From NCBI RefSeq assembly GCF_030272615.1, contig NC_081409.1, positions 475,532,573 through 475,596,572 on the forward strand: a stretch of DNA of 64,000 nucleotides. The letters are read 5' to 3'. Below are positions 45,942 through 57,436 of this stretch, piece by piece (the stretch's first letter is position 1; each line of letters starts with the position of its first letter). The DNA comes from Cryptomeria japonica. Lineage: Eukaryota; Streptophyta; Pinopsida; Cupressales; Cupressaceae. The notes beneath the pieces are model-generated. The model was not told the DNA's origin. It saw only the letters and a program-made list of their open reading frames with translations, and searched no databases. Position numbers and translations under genes: made by a program.

Positions 45942-47480
45942 AGAGGTAGAGTATGCAGGGCTTACCTCTGGTATTCAGTATTTCATCTCACCTAATCTAA
46001 TTGTCACGCTGCAAGGTCTGGACTCATAAACACCATGGCATTGGTACATATATGGTTGTCCCAACAGAACATCACAAACATCTAAAGGAGCCACATCACA
46101 TATTACCTCATCTTTGAAAGGTTTTATAGAGTATGAAAGGCGACACTGATGGTACACTTGGATATCTCTCCCTTGACTTACCCATCCCATTGAATAGGGT
46201 TGCGGGTGTGTTGTTTTTTTCAGATTCAATCTCTTTATAGTCTCTGATGATATTAGGTTCTTTTGACTTCCACTATCAACAATAAAGTGCAAGGCTTTTC
46301 CTTCGACTCACATCTGTGAGTGGAACAATCTCTCCTCATCCTCCCAGGGCAATATCTTTGTAGTAGCTACCATTGCATTTGGATCAGCCTCAATGACATG
46401 TTCATGACTTTCTTATCTGCAAGATTCTGCCACCTTAGGTTCTCCCTTGTCCTCATGCGTCTCCATCATTAACCTTTTTATGGTTCTGCAATCTTTTTTG
46501 TTATGAGAGGGACTCTTATGGAATTCACACTACATGTCATTCTCTTGTGTCTTCTTCATACCCCATGCCTTTTTTGTTGGTGAATTGGGAGAAGATTCCT
46601 TGGAGGTTTGTTTCCATGTAGTTTTTCCTCCTTCACCCTTTCATCTGTTGTTTGCGAAGTTATCCCTCCTTCCTTTTTGTTTTAATTTCTCCTTAATTTT
46701 TTTAGCAAATTTATATGCACTATGTAGAGTCTCTATGTTTAGGAATTCAATTTCGGTTTGCATATACCTATGAATTCCACTCTGATATTTCAAAACCTGG
46801 TTCTTCTCACAATATTTGATGCCAAGCTTTGTTGTTAAAGCATGAAACATATTAGTATATTCCTGAATAGTTTGGTCCTTTTTCTGTCGAAGTAATCACC
46901 ACTGCATATAATTTTGTTCATATGTATCTACAAGAAAGTATTCTTCCTTTATGTGCTCCATGAATTCTCCCCATGTGGGTTTTTGATCAAAGATAACAGT
47001 ACTGCCAGTTTTTGTTGCCTTGGATGCTAACTTCGCTTCCCACAAATCTTTCACATGATTTTCAACTTTGAGAAGAGCGAAATTTATTTTCTCTTCATCT
47101 GAGAACTAGTTGACAGAGAAATACCTTTCCAGTTTCGAAACCCAATCATCAACAACATCGACATCAATCTTTCCTTGAAATGTGGGTATATCAAAATTCA
47201 CTTGCACCTTGAATGGTTTATACCCTATGAATGGTGGGTTTTCTTGTGATCCATGACTTTCTAGCATTTGCTTGAATTGCTCCATCATTTCTTCATGTTG
47301 TTTTGTTAATGTATCTACAACCAACAATTTAATGTCATCGTCGGTCTGCAACTTAGCCACCTGCGATTGTGTGCATCTCAAAGGAAGGTAGTCTGAAGGA
47401 TTCCTTGTTTCTAACCCCAATCTTTGATATGTTGATCGCGTGTGATATGACATATAGGAGTGAACTTTCTCTGATACCAT
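45942..47480 (-). pseudogene. Element D gag and protease
   Basis: Gag begins near the LTR. The first ATG on this strand (47,480) overlaps the primer-binding site, so the true start may be later. The capsid-like part includes FDIPTFQGKIDVDVVDDWVS and KLERYF. A later part spans 46,640-46,850. A zinc-knuckle remnant (FHKSPSHNKKDC) lies near 46,490. Protease follows at 46,292-45,975 with FIVDSGSQKNLIS at the active site and DVLLGQPYMYQCHGVYESR further on. The frame is constant but several stops interrupt it. Confidence 0.88.
47466..47480 (-). promoter_or_regulatory. Primer-binding site of element D
   Basis: On the minus strand TGGTATCAGAG follows the LTR end. It is the complement of the 3' end of initiator methionine tRNA, the standard primer of many plant retrotransposons. 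Confidence 0.9.
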
Positions 47481-47924
47481 TGAGCTGAATTATGGATTCG
47501 GATGACAACACCTGAGTGAGAACATGTTGTATTGTGGATTTGTTTGCATGAACAAGATAAACACAGAATTGAAGCAAGCCAAAAAGTAATCTATTCAATT
47601 CTAAAATCCAACATATATCAGTTCATGAGATTCCAAGGGTCACCAAAACCCCTTGAGAATCAAAACCCAATAGTCACATCTGTTTATTTACATAATAAAT
47701 ATTAAACTACGAAAAATTTCAAAAAACTCGTTGGAAAGGTCTCCAAGAGCTTAAGGTGAAGTCCTGAAAGAACAAGCCTATGGTAATATTCTAAGGGACA
47801 AGCCAAAGTTTCAAGGGCTGAAAAATGCCCCAAAGGCCTTCAAAAATGCCAATTACTAACATATAGAAAAACTAGAAAAAAAATGAAAATATTATTTTCA
47901 ATATTTCAAATTTCCTTTTGCTCA
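47481..47924 (-). repeat. Element D 5' LTR
   Basis: On the coding strand it starts TGAGCAAAAGGAAATTTG and ends CCATAATTCAGCTCA. It matches the 3' LTR but has an internal deletion of about 65 bases. Confidence 0.9.
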
Positions 47925-48715
47925 TGGATGGAGATCATTGCTGAAGCATATGGACCTATACTTGGTCCCGGTTGATCTAGGTTATGGACCGGCTTTAGTG
48001 TAACATGTGGATAGGACCTATTGATGTATTTTTGGGATGTCTTATGTGTTGATATCACTTGTTTGGTCTAAGGATGACATGGTTTGTAATTATGTAATCG
48101 GTTTATTATTTGGTGGATGACCTGATTATTTATGGTCGAGGGTTTGTATATATAGATGTAAGATATTATTGTAGATCATTATGGTTAATGTAAGAGGTCA
48201 TGGTCAAGGAATGTAATGTGTGAATAATGTAATATCATTCAAGTAGAGGAGTTGATCGATCATTGGAGATTGAATTGGGCTTATGTAAGAGGATTTAGTC
48301 CTCCAGTATTGAGCTTAACCGGAACTGTACTCAGACATAGGAGATGTTATCTTTTGCGGTTAAACACTTCTCTGGATTATAGTCTGGATTTATATGTAGT
48401 CAGTGAGGCTCCTTTTGTGATGAGCAGTGTGCTCTAGGTTGTTGGCCTTCCTACAAGTGCAAGCCCCTTCATTGTAATTCACATACTTACTGCAGAAGTA
48501 TTATCTAACTATGGGTAGACTTCCCACTATGGTTTCACCCTTTACCAGAATTTCCACGTATAAATCTTGGTGTTGTGTATATGGATTTTATTCTGTGATT
48601 ATTTAACTGCTATTTCGGTATTAAAGTTTTAATTGTTGAATGTTCTTGTAATCTGTGACAACTAATTAACCCCTCCCCCTCTCAGTTGTCTTCTGGTTAT
48701 CTGAACTATCTAACA
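47925..48715 (+). repeat. Element C 5' LTR, right piece
   Basis: It resumes with TGGAT, the second copy of the D target duplication, and runs to ATCTAACA, the LTR end. A TATA-like stretch, TATATATAG, is at 48,147-48,155 and recurs in the 3' LTR at 54,657-54,665. It aligns with the 3' LTR from about 54,436 onward. Confidence 0.92.
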
Positions 48716-48717
48716 AT

Positions 48718-48734
48718 TGGTATCAGAGCTTTGG
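48718..48734 (+). promoter_or_regulatory. Primer-binding site of element C
   Basis: TGGTATCAGAGCTTTGG begins two bases after the 5' LTR end. It is complementary to the 3' end of initiator methionine tRNA. Confidence 0.95.
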
Positions 48735-48773
48735 TCCTCTCTGCAGAAAGCTTAACCACTTGAGGGAGATCCT

Positions 48774-49748
48774 ATGGTGACTAACAGTTCAAGTTCATCC
48801 AATTCTTCTGGAGCTATCTTTCGAAGGGATATTATGTGGCTTGATGGAACAAATTACACAATATGGAAGATTTGGATGGAAACTCATTTGAGATGTCTTG
48901 GCAAGGAGATTTGGGAGGTCACACATAATGGTGTCACACCCTATAATCTGGAATCTGGCAATCCCCCTCTGGTAAATTTGGACAATGAGCTTGAGAATGA
49001 TTGTAGAGCAAGAGAATCCCTCTTGTGTGCACTGTCTGATCACCAAATAATGGGATTAACAGACAAATCATTTGGAAAGGCTATATGGGATAAGTTGGAG
49101 ACTCTTAATGAAGGTGACCCTATAGTGAAGATTGTAAAACTTGATGGTTACTAGGTGATATATGAAAACCTGAAGATGGAAGAAGATGAAAGGATTACTG
49201 TCATGGAAAGGGTAAATGAGATTGTTATGGTAATTCAATGTTGTGGTGGAACTTTGAGCGAAGATGAAATTGTTTCTGAAGTCCTGAGAGCCCTACCACT
49301 GGCTTACAAAATGAAGGCTACTATTATTAATGAATTGAGAATAATGGCTAATACATATGTCAATAGAGATACCTTGTTTGGGAAACTATCTGCTTTTGAG
49401 CTTGAGGAATTTGGACCTTCTGGATCTGTGAAAACCAAACCTTCTTTTCATGCATCTACCTCTACAACCAGTAAGCAAGATTGGAAAGCTTTATATGCAA
49501 AGGAATTAGAAGATATGAAGAGAGAAGATGGTGAGTTTGAGAAACTTGAAGCACTATTTCCTAGAAGAGTACCCAAAGGACCAGTAGGAAGTAAGTATGA
49601 AGGAAAAGCACCTTTTAAATGTTTTGCATGTAATAAGATTGGTCATTTTGCATCTAGATGTCCTGAAAGGAATTCAAGATTTGAAAAAAAAGTTAAAAGA
49701 TCATTTAAGCCTAACCCTGGATATCAGAACAAATATAAGTACAAGTAA
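48774..49748 (+). pseudogene. Element C gag
   Basis: The start is an in-frame MVTNSSSSSNSSG followed by a copia-type Gag opening (WLDGTNYTIWKIWMETHL). The central region includes WDKLETLNEGD and MERVNEIVMVIQCCGGTLSE. A CCHC zinc knuckle, FKCFACNKIGHFASRCPE, lies at about 49,615-49,670. A TAG at 49,152 breaks the frame and TAA closes this piece at 49,746. Gag would coat the element RNA. Confidence 0.92.
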
Positions 49749-51400
49749 AACAAAGACAAATCATGCTACATAGCGGATGAGGAAGGAATTACTAATTCAA
49801 ATGATGAACCGATAGAAGACTCTGCTAGTGGATTCGGCAATAGGAAGGAATGGGTATTCTTGGCTATCAAGGAAGATGATTCGGCACTGGAAGAGAATTT
49901 ATCTTAAGAGAAGGCACTTGCTGCTAAAATTGAAGACAAGGATGAATGGGTAATTGACAGTAGTTGTTCACATCATATGACTAGAGATAAAGGGAAGTTT
50001 CTATCTTTGCAAGAATTTGATGGTGGACTAGTTAGATTTGGAGATGACAAGGTATGTATGATCAAAGGAAAAAGAACTATATCATTGGATGGTAAGAACA
50101 ATACTGACAATGTTTATTATGTTGAAGGTTTGATGCATAATCTTTTGAGTGTAGGACAATTGGTAGATAAGGGATTTCAACTACAGTTCAAGGATGGGAA
50201 ATGCAAATTCATTAACAAATCTAGCTTGGAAATTACAACCGGTACATGGACAAAAGGTAATATATTTCATTTGAACTCAGGTGAGAAGACATGTTTGATT
50301 ACATAGATTGATGAGAGTTAGCTATGGCATAAAAGGTTGTTTCATGTGAATTCTGATTGCATTATGTAGATCAGTTCAACTAAGGCAGTTAGGGATATAC
50401 CTAAGATTATGAAGCCCTATAATCCAGTATGTAAAGAATGTCAAATGGGTAAACAGGTCGGAACCTCTTTTAGGAGTATACAAGATAAATCAAATGATGT
50501 TCTTGATCTTATTGATATTTATTTGTGTGGCCCTTCTAGAGTTAAAAGTTTTCATGGTGATAGATATTTCATGCTAATCATTGATTATTATTCTAGAATG
50601 ATGTGGGTTACTTTTTTGAGAGAAAAATCTGAAGAATTTGAAGTTTAAAATCTTTAAGGCTAAAGTGAAAACTGAGACAAGATTGAAGATTAAATATTTG
50701 AGATCAGATCATGGTGGAGAATTCACATCTGGTGAGTTTAATAGCTTTTGTCACAAGCATGGTATAAGAAGATAATTTTCTACTCCCTAGACACCTCAGC
50801 AGAATGGAGTTGTGGAAAGGAAGAACAGAACTATCTTAGATGATGCTAGAACAATGATGATGGAAGCTAATCTACCTCATATCTACTAGAGAGAAGAAGT
50901 GATTACAACAGTTTATACATTCAACAGAGTACATATCAAAGCAGAAACCGGTAAGATACCTTATGAATTATGGTTTAGAAATACACCTAGAGTTAAGTAT
51001 TTCAGAATTTTTGGTAGTAAATGTTATATCAGGAGAGATGATACTATTGGGAAATTTGATCCTAGATGTGATGAAGGCATATTTCTTGGTTATTCTAATG
51101 AAAGCAAAGCATATAGATGTTATAACCAGAGATTGTAGAGAATTGTGGAGGGTGCTAATGTCAAAGTAGATGAGATGAACAAAAGTCAAATTAGAGTTTA
51201 TGAGAAGGAATCGACAGTGAAAATGATTATATCTGAACCAATAGAACCTTTACCAGAATAGACAATTGAACTAGTTACTCAGAGAACATTAGAGAACTCT
51301 ACAGTAACTAAAGAACAGGGAAGAGGAACAGAATGTCAGAAGACCCCTAGGTATGTGAGATTGAATCATTTTAAAGATCAAATCATTGGGGATAAGAGAA
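49749..51400 (+). pseudogene. Element C protease and integrase
   Basis: The protease motif is WVIDSSCSHHMTRDKG at about 49,950; the usual DSGCS loop reads DSSCS, a likely loss of function. The pre-integrase segment (LWHKRLFHVNSDC) is broken by stops. The integrase core begins DLIDIYLCGPSRVKSFHGD at about 50,500. It continues with YLRSDHGGEF and TPQQNGVVERKNRTILDD, so the D, D and E residues are traceable. A one-base indel near 50,645 shifts the frame. Stops occur near 49,905, 50,304, 50,776, 50,788, 50,887 and 51,136. Confidence 0.9.
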
Positions 51401-52672
51401 ATTGAGAGATGATAAGAAGAATATTGGCCAATAATTAGGTATATTTAATTTCATAAGTTGAACTGGTATCAGTAATTGAAGCATGTAAAGATGAACATTG
51501 GTTAAAAGCTATGGAAGAAGAATTAGATCATATTGAGAAAAATAACACATGGACTTTGCTTCCCCGACCTAAAAATAAAAATGTTATTGGAACTAAATGG
51601 GTTTTTAGGAATAAATTAAATAAGTATGGTCAAGTTATAAGGAATCGGGCTAGATTGGTTTGTAAAGGATATTCTCATAAGGAGGGAATTGATTATGGAG
51701 AGACTTTTGCACCTGTCACTAGGATTGAAGCTGTGAGGTTATTTCTTGCCTATCTTGCTTATAAAAAATACAAGGATTATCAGATGGATGTTAAATGTAC
51801 ATTTTTGAATAGGGATCTTGATGAGGAATTTTATATTGAGCAACTTGATGGTTTTTCACTATCAGATGATACAGATATGGTTTACAGGTTTAGGAAATCT
51901 TTATATGGATTGAAACAAGCACCTAGAGCTTCATATGCAAGGTTGGATAAATATATTTTGAAGCTTGGTTTTACTAAGGGCAATACTGACAGTAATTTAT
52001 ATTATAAAATCACTATTGATGATATACTAATTGTTGAAGTATTTATTGATGACATTATTTTTGGAGGTGAAGATAAATTATGCCTAGAATTTTCTAAGAA
52101 TATGGAGAAAGAATTTGAAATGTCTATGATTGATGAGATGAAATTTTTCTTAGGTTTGCAGATTACTCAGACTGACAAAGGCATTTTTATCTATCAAACT
52201 AAATATGCTAAGGAATTATTGAAGAAATTTGGTATGGGAAATTCTAAATAGGTAAGTACTCCTATGGTTACAAGTGAGAAATTGACAAGAAAATATATTT
52301 TTGCACTGATAAATCCTACAAGATACAAATCTATGATTGGAGGTATGTTTTATTTGACTCAGACTATGCCTGACATTATGAATGTTGTTTTTATTGTTCC
52401 AATCTTTTAGAGTGATCCTAGAGAAAATCATGAGATGGCGGTGAAAAGGATTTTTATATACTTGCAAGGTACATCAGAATATGGTTTGTGGTACCCTAAG
52501 GATGATAACTTCACTTTTTGTGCATATACAAATGCTGATATCACTGGAGATGTTGATGACCAGAAAAGTACTTCTGGTGGAGCTTTCTTTCTTGGAAAGA
52601 AATGGTTTCATGGATCAACAAGAAACAGTCATGTACTTCTCTATCTATTGTTGAAGCTGAGTATGTTGTTGA
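51401..52672 (+). pseudogene. Element C reverse transcriptase and truncated RNase H
   Basis: The copia RT spans 51,480-52,250 (VIGTKWVFRNKLNKYGQV, GETFAPVTRIEAVRLFLAY, SLYGLKQAPRASYARLDKY and the active site FIDDIIFGG). After a TAG the frame continues to RNase H at about 52,435-52,665, with KRIFIYLQGTSEYGLWYPK and KSTSGGAFFLG. RNase H stops abruptly at 52,672, where unrelated LTR sequence begins, so its C-terminal end is lost. Confidence 0.94.
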
Positions 52673-54202
52673 TGTTAGGCCCAATATGGAAAGCTAATGT
52701 ACTGAGAGGGGAGGGGTGAATCAGTACTTCAAAACTTTTCTTCAGCAATAACTTTACTGTTAAGCATAAACTAAATAGTGCAGTAACATAATATAATGCT
52801 AAACAAATAAATAACAATCATACATGATTCACTCCATAACACATATATTTTGGTTACGCAGAAACTCTTGGTTAGAGAGAAAAACTGCGGTGGGGATGAC
52901 ACCCACAACTTCACTACTGCAATAATAAAGGTTGCTCGGTTAGAGCTACATGTTTAGCTATTTCTGATAGCTTACCTTGTTAGGAGTATCAAAATCTGTT
53001 AGATCTACCTTGCTAAAGGATTTTAGAACTTTTATTCTAAATTTTGCACCTGGCTAGAGGCTTTACAATTTATAGACTTAGTTAGAGTCTTTTACCTTGT
53101 TAGAGGTTTTTCTTACAACTCAAAATATTACAATCAAATCTTTACAAATTATCTGCAACTTTACATCTAAAATGTTATAGCAAATTCTATGTGCTCAAAA
53201 TGATATAACCTTGCTTATAGCATACCTCTGTAATCCATATATTAACTTGGTAAACCCTTATGTTTACTTTGTTCCTTGATTGTTCTCTGAAATCCTTCTC
53301 GGTGACCTCTGTGTTTCTCTGTCAACTGTAACAGTCATAACACTTTGTGATATCTCATGATTTTCCTTTTTGTATATGTCTTGCTTCACACACACATGCA
53401 CATATATACTTGCACATATATCTAATCCTGAATTCATGTTGTATAAATAGATCTCTTATGTCGGTGATCTGGTCCATGCTTCGATCTTACAAACATGATT
53501 TCTCGAATGAATAACCATGCAAAATATTTCATTGGTTAGATGACCTCAAAATCATACACAATCTTTAAATGCAATTTCCAATGTGATAACGGTTACTTGC
53601 TCCTCGATCTTTGTAACATGTTTCCCATATATGTCCAGGTTTAGTGAATCTACTAACATGTTTCACTCGATGTGTGTTTACTCAGTATATCATTCTTGCT
53701 GCTCGGTAGACATAGAGTGTTTGGTGTATACTACGCTCTGAGACTACTTTCTTCTATAACCGACTGCACTGTGCTTACCAACTATTCTATGCTTACCGAC
53801 TGAAAGATTTGATAGAAGTAACCAACTAGAATATATAGAATAACTTTGAACATAAGACTAATGGCAATCTTAGTAAGTAGTAACAATCTCCCCTTTTGAC
53901 ATTAGTTGAGATTTTTAACAAAAACTACTTTCAAAGTTATAACTTAAAAATCTATATACTTGCAAAATTTGACTAAACTGACAATATATACATTTGTCAA
54001 TGAAATAGTATATTCAGATATACTCCCCTTATCAATATACTGTACATAACTCTGATTTTGCATGCTCGGTGATCAATGTTCTATGTGTTGCTCTTGTTCT
54101 TTGCTTACTGCTCTGTTCACTGCTCAATATACTCCCCCTATATACTACACTCCCCTGTATACTTTGATACTATACTCCCCCTTTTTGACAAATATCAAAA
54201 TT
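52673..54202 (-). mobile_element. Fragment E: copia-like LTR and 3' internal remnant
   Basis: An LTR-like block with TGTTAGGCCC...AGTAGTAACA ends covers 52,673-53,885 (about 1.2 kb). Directly beyond it, the minus strand carries AATGTCAAAAGGGGAGAT, a polypurine tract in the right place for an LTR starting TGTTACTACTTACTAAG. The interpretation is a minus-strand 3' LTR with about 300 bases of upstream internal sequence. It replaces the end of C's RNase H and reaches the shortened 3' LTR of C. No target duplication is visible, so it may have arrived by recombination or been cut down after insertion. Limits are approximate. Confidence 0.6.
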
Positions 54203-55264
54203 TAGTTACCATTTGGTGGAGGCAACTGGTCAACAATGGATTTATACTTGGTCAGTTGGTTTTGGTCTAGAGATCAGATACTATCCTGCTTGCTTAGAAG
54301 ATTGGTTTCTGGTTCCAGCGAGGGTTTCACCGGCAGAGCTTTTGATGGAGATCTTTGATGAATTGCATGAGTGGTGTTGGTGCAGCTTCTAATGCAGTTT
54401 TAGGATGCTATTGGTGATCATGTTTGAGACTTGGTGGATGGAGATCATTGTTGAAGCATTTGGACCTATACTTGGTCCCGGTCAATCTAGGTTATGGAAC
54501 GACTTTAATGTAACGTGTGGATAGGACCTATTGATGTATTTCTAGGATGTCTTATGTGTTGATATTACTTGTTTGGTCTAAGGCTGACATGGTCTGTAAT
54601 AATGTAATTAGTTTATTATCTGGTGGCTAACCTAATTGTTTATGGTTGAGGGTTTGTATATATAGATGTAAGATCTCATTGTAGATCATCATGGTTAATG
54701 TAAGAGGTCATGGTCAAGAATTGTAATGTGTGAATAATGTAATATCATTTAGGCAGAGGAGTTGGTCGATCATTGGAGATTGAATTGGGTTTATGTAAAA
54801 GGATTTAGTCCTTTAGTATTGAGCTTAATTGGAATTGTACTCACGTATAGGAGATGTTATCTTTTGCAGTTCAACACTTCTCTGGATTGTAGTCTAGATT
54901 TATATGTAGTCAGTGAGGCTCCTTTTGTGATGAGTTGTGCGCTCTAGGTTGTTGGCCTTCCTACAAGTGCAGGCCCCTTCATTGTAATTCACATACTTAC
55001 TGCAGAAGTATTATTTGACTATGGGTAGACTTCCCACTGTGGTTTTTCCCTTTACCGAGTTTTCCATGTATAAATCTTGGTGTTGTGTGGATGGATTTCA
55101 TTCTGTAATTATTGTTTATGCTTAATTGGATTAACTTTTATTTTGTTATTATTGTTTTGGGTTCCAGTATCAAAGTTTTATTTTCTGAATGTTGTTGTAA
55201 TCTGTGACAACTGATTCACCACCCCCCCTCTTAGTTGTCTTCCAGTTATCTGAACTGTCTAACA
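54203..55264 (+). repeat. Element C 3' LTR (internally deleted)
   Basis: It aligns with the two pieces of the 5' LTR: TTACCATTTGGTGG at the left, then the block from GGTTTTGGTCTAGAGATC through TATATATAGATGTAAG to CTGTCTAACA. It is about 120 bases shorter than the 5' LTR because a stretch near the start is missing. There is no clear polypurine tract before it; instead fragment E abuts it. Confidence 0.88.
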
Positions 55265-55269
55265 ATAGG

Positions 55270-55400
55270 TTCATACTTGATACCTAGGTGGCCAGCTATC
55301 TCCTTTGGCATAACTGAACTACTAGCCCCACTATCTATCATGCAATTATGAATAAAGTTTATCTCCTATGATTAATGACAGATAAAAAGGGGGAGGCTTA
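55270..55400 (-). pseudogene. Element B protease, active-site part
   Basis: On the minus strand the segment reads NFIHNCMIDSGASSSVMPKE and then AGHLGIKYEPI, a retropepsin active site with the intact DSGAS loop. It stops at the ATAGG duplication at 55,265-55,269. The rest of the domain is on the far side of element C, at 42,013 and below. Confidence 0.92.
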
Positions 55401-57058
55401 CCAATTTTTTTTGGATTCTCTACCTCCAAAGCCTACATTAGGCTTGTGGAAATTGGAGAGTTTCAACCTTCATTGGTACCTTTTACAACATCCATCCCCT
55501 TTAGGGCTTCCTGATGAAGGTCTCTTTTAGATGGGATAGCAAGAGAATCCCACATAGATACATTGAGGTTGTCCCTAATCATTTGTTCAATAATATTGAA
55601 GGGGATGGCAACCTTACCAAGGACCTTTGCAATAGAAAGGTTTGGTTTTTATATTATAGGGACCCTAGGTGGCTCTCCTTGCATGACCTTTTGAGTCAAA
55701 TATTGCTCCTTATTCAGAGAAACCACCTTATCAGGTGTCTTTGGCATTGAAGATTGTAGGACAGGTTGTGAAGCTTGAGCTACAGATGGAGTCTGAGCTT
55801 CAGATGCAGAAATAGCACTAAGATCTATGGCCCTCCTTTTTTATTTTGTGTTGTTGGCCACACTATCTCCACTTGTCTGATTCATGCCACAAAAATCAGC
55901 CTCCTACCAATTCATAAAAGTCTTATCTCCATGTGCATGACTGGGATAGTCAGCAATTTATTATTGCCTCAATGTTGTTGGCTCCTCTTGTGCTACTAGG
56001 GCCTGAGAAAACTCACCATTCTGACATGAGGCCTGATTATGGGATTGATAACATGGAACACTCCAATCTTGTTCCTGAGCAAGATTGTTCTAAACTGGCA
56101 CTGCAGCCTTTGAGGTGCTTGCAGCTATGGGATTCAAACTACTCAAGGGCCTAGCATTGCTCCATTGGTTCTACCCTTGAAAATTAGGCCTTTACTGTTG
56201 ATAGTTTTGATTTGATGCTTGATAAGGCCTATTGTTAGCCTGCAACAACTATCTCTTGACTAAGACCAATCCGTTTCCATATACTTGTAGTTGTTGGCTC
56301 ATTTTTTGCATTGAAGCCTCCATAGCAGCCCTAAACTCTTGGATTTCAGAAACTGGAGGGGGTGTAGGTGTAAGAAAATGACTTGTGGAAGCCAGCGGGA
56401 TAGGAGCCAAAATGGGTTGTTGTGGAGGAGCCTCTCAAAATAAGGGCATTGGGGGCCTAGGAGACAACTTTCCTGCCTGTATTAAGCAATTTCCTACCCT
56501 TATGGCAGTCTCATAAGCTAATGGGAGATTATTTCCCCCATAGATTGAATCATTGTAACTATGTCACTGTTCAAAGCCTTAAGAAAATATAGAAAAGCAT
56601 GATTTGATGAAGGCTTTACTAATTATGGGATCCTATCACATATATTTTAAAATCTATAGTGGAAATCACCCATGTACTCATGGGGTTCTCTTTTGATTGT
56701 GGTCAGCTACTCCATAAGTGATAGATGGTCACTTTTGTCCTCAAAAATATTTGCATAGCTTTTCTCCTAACTCATCCCAATTGTGAATGGAGTTAGGAGC
56801 TATCCCTCTATAACATTGGAGGGATTTTCCCTTGAATGAGGATGTAAGAAGCCTCACTGTAACATTATCTTCAGTGACACCAAACATTGTGAAGATTCTT
56901 GCCACATCTTGTATGTGTCCCTCCGGGGAGGTAGATGTCTCTCCAGTAAAAAATGGTATAGCCTTCAAGGCTGCCACTGGAATATCATTCTTTTGAGTTA
57001 GGTTTAAGGGACTAGCACCATTGAAGGTGACAAAGGTATGTACTCTTGGTACTTCCAT
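55401..57058 (-). pseudogene. Element B gag
   Basis: The start is the ATG at 57,058 on the minus strand. The protein has MEVPRVHTFVTFNGASPLNL, ALKAIPFFTGETSTSPEGHI and LLTSSFKGKSLQCYRGIAPN, a retrotransposon capsid-type region, ending at a stop near 56,741. Beyond that the frame is broken many times. Near 55,750-55,500 it regains a readable stretch (IPFNIIEQMIRDNLNVSMWD), equivalent to the segment before protease in element F (DIMEQLKKSPANASLWDILN). Gag of this type would bind element RNA. Confidence 0.85.
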
Positions 57059-57410
57059 AGAAAATAGGGGTATGTTGATATGGATGCCAGGGCATCTAGA
57101 TTGTGCTAATCTGATAAAAGGAGGGGTAGACTAAGACCTTAATTGTGTATGTGATTCTCCTTAAGTTCCCCTTGTCGATGACAATGAAAGCCGACCTCTA
57201 GTTCTTCTGGAATTTGAATATGAAAGTTTAGATTATTGGAAATTACCTCTAGAAGATGCTCTAGTTTGAATTCTGGGCATGTAAATGGTAGTTGGTCCTC
57301 ACCAAGAGTCTGAATTTATTCCTTAGAGTTGCCAAGTGCTTGATTGATTGCCTCCAAAGGTTGGATTACTAAGAGAAGCGCTGAATCCTTAGCAGATATA
57401 TTGAAATTGT

Positions 57411-57428
57411 GTCTCACCGCGCGTGCCA
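57411..57428 (-). promoter_or_regulatory. Putative primer-binding site of element B
   Basis: On the minus strand, 8 bases inside the 5' LTR, the sequence is TGGCACGCGCGGTGAGAC. It starts with TGG as a primer-binding site should, and a close variant occurs at the start of element F (60,413-60,430). The tRNA was not identified. Confidence 0.65.
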
Positions 57429-57436
57429 AAAACTAT

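Larger units (their letters stand above)
42415..47924 (-). mobile_element. Element D: Ty3/gypsy element (chromovirus-like) inside the 5' LTR of C
   Basis: This 5.5-kb element on the minus strand has LTRs at 42,415-42,924 (510 bp) and 47,481-47,924 (444 bp). The flanks are TAGAT (42,410-42,414) and TGGAT (47,925-47,929), one mismatch in a 5-bp duplication. The LTR sequence of C continues on both sides. The minus-strand order is LTR, PBS TGGTATCAGAG, gag, protease, RT, RNase H, integrase, polypurine tract, LTR. The compact size, RNase H before integrase, a single RNase H and a Met-type PBS suit the chromovirus side of Ty3/gypsy; a clear chromodomain was not confirmed. LTR copies differ by about 7% in a sampled 120 bases. 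Confidence 0.93.
42019..55264 (+). mobile_element. Element C: Ty1/copia LTR retrotransposon inside B
   Basis: It starts TGTTGGCCATTTGG and ends CTGTCTAACA, flanked by ATAGG on both sides (42,014-42,018 and 55,265-55,269). The protease frame of B resumes cleanly across this insertion. C carries, in order, a 5' LTR interrupted by D, an initiator-Met-type primer-binding site, gag, protease, integrase, RT, a truncated RNase H, a foreign LTR fragment E, and a shortened 3' LTR. The protease-integrase-RT-RNase H order defines it as copia. LTR copies differ by roughly 10% in a sampled 215-base stretch. Confidence 0.94.
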
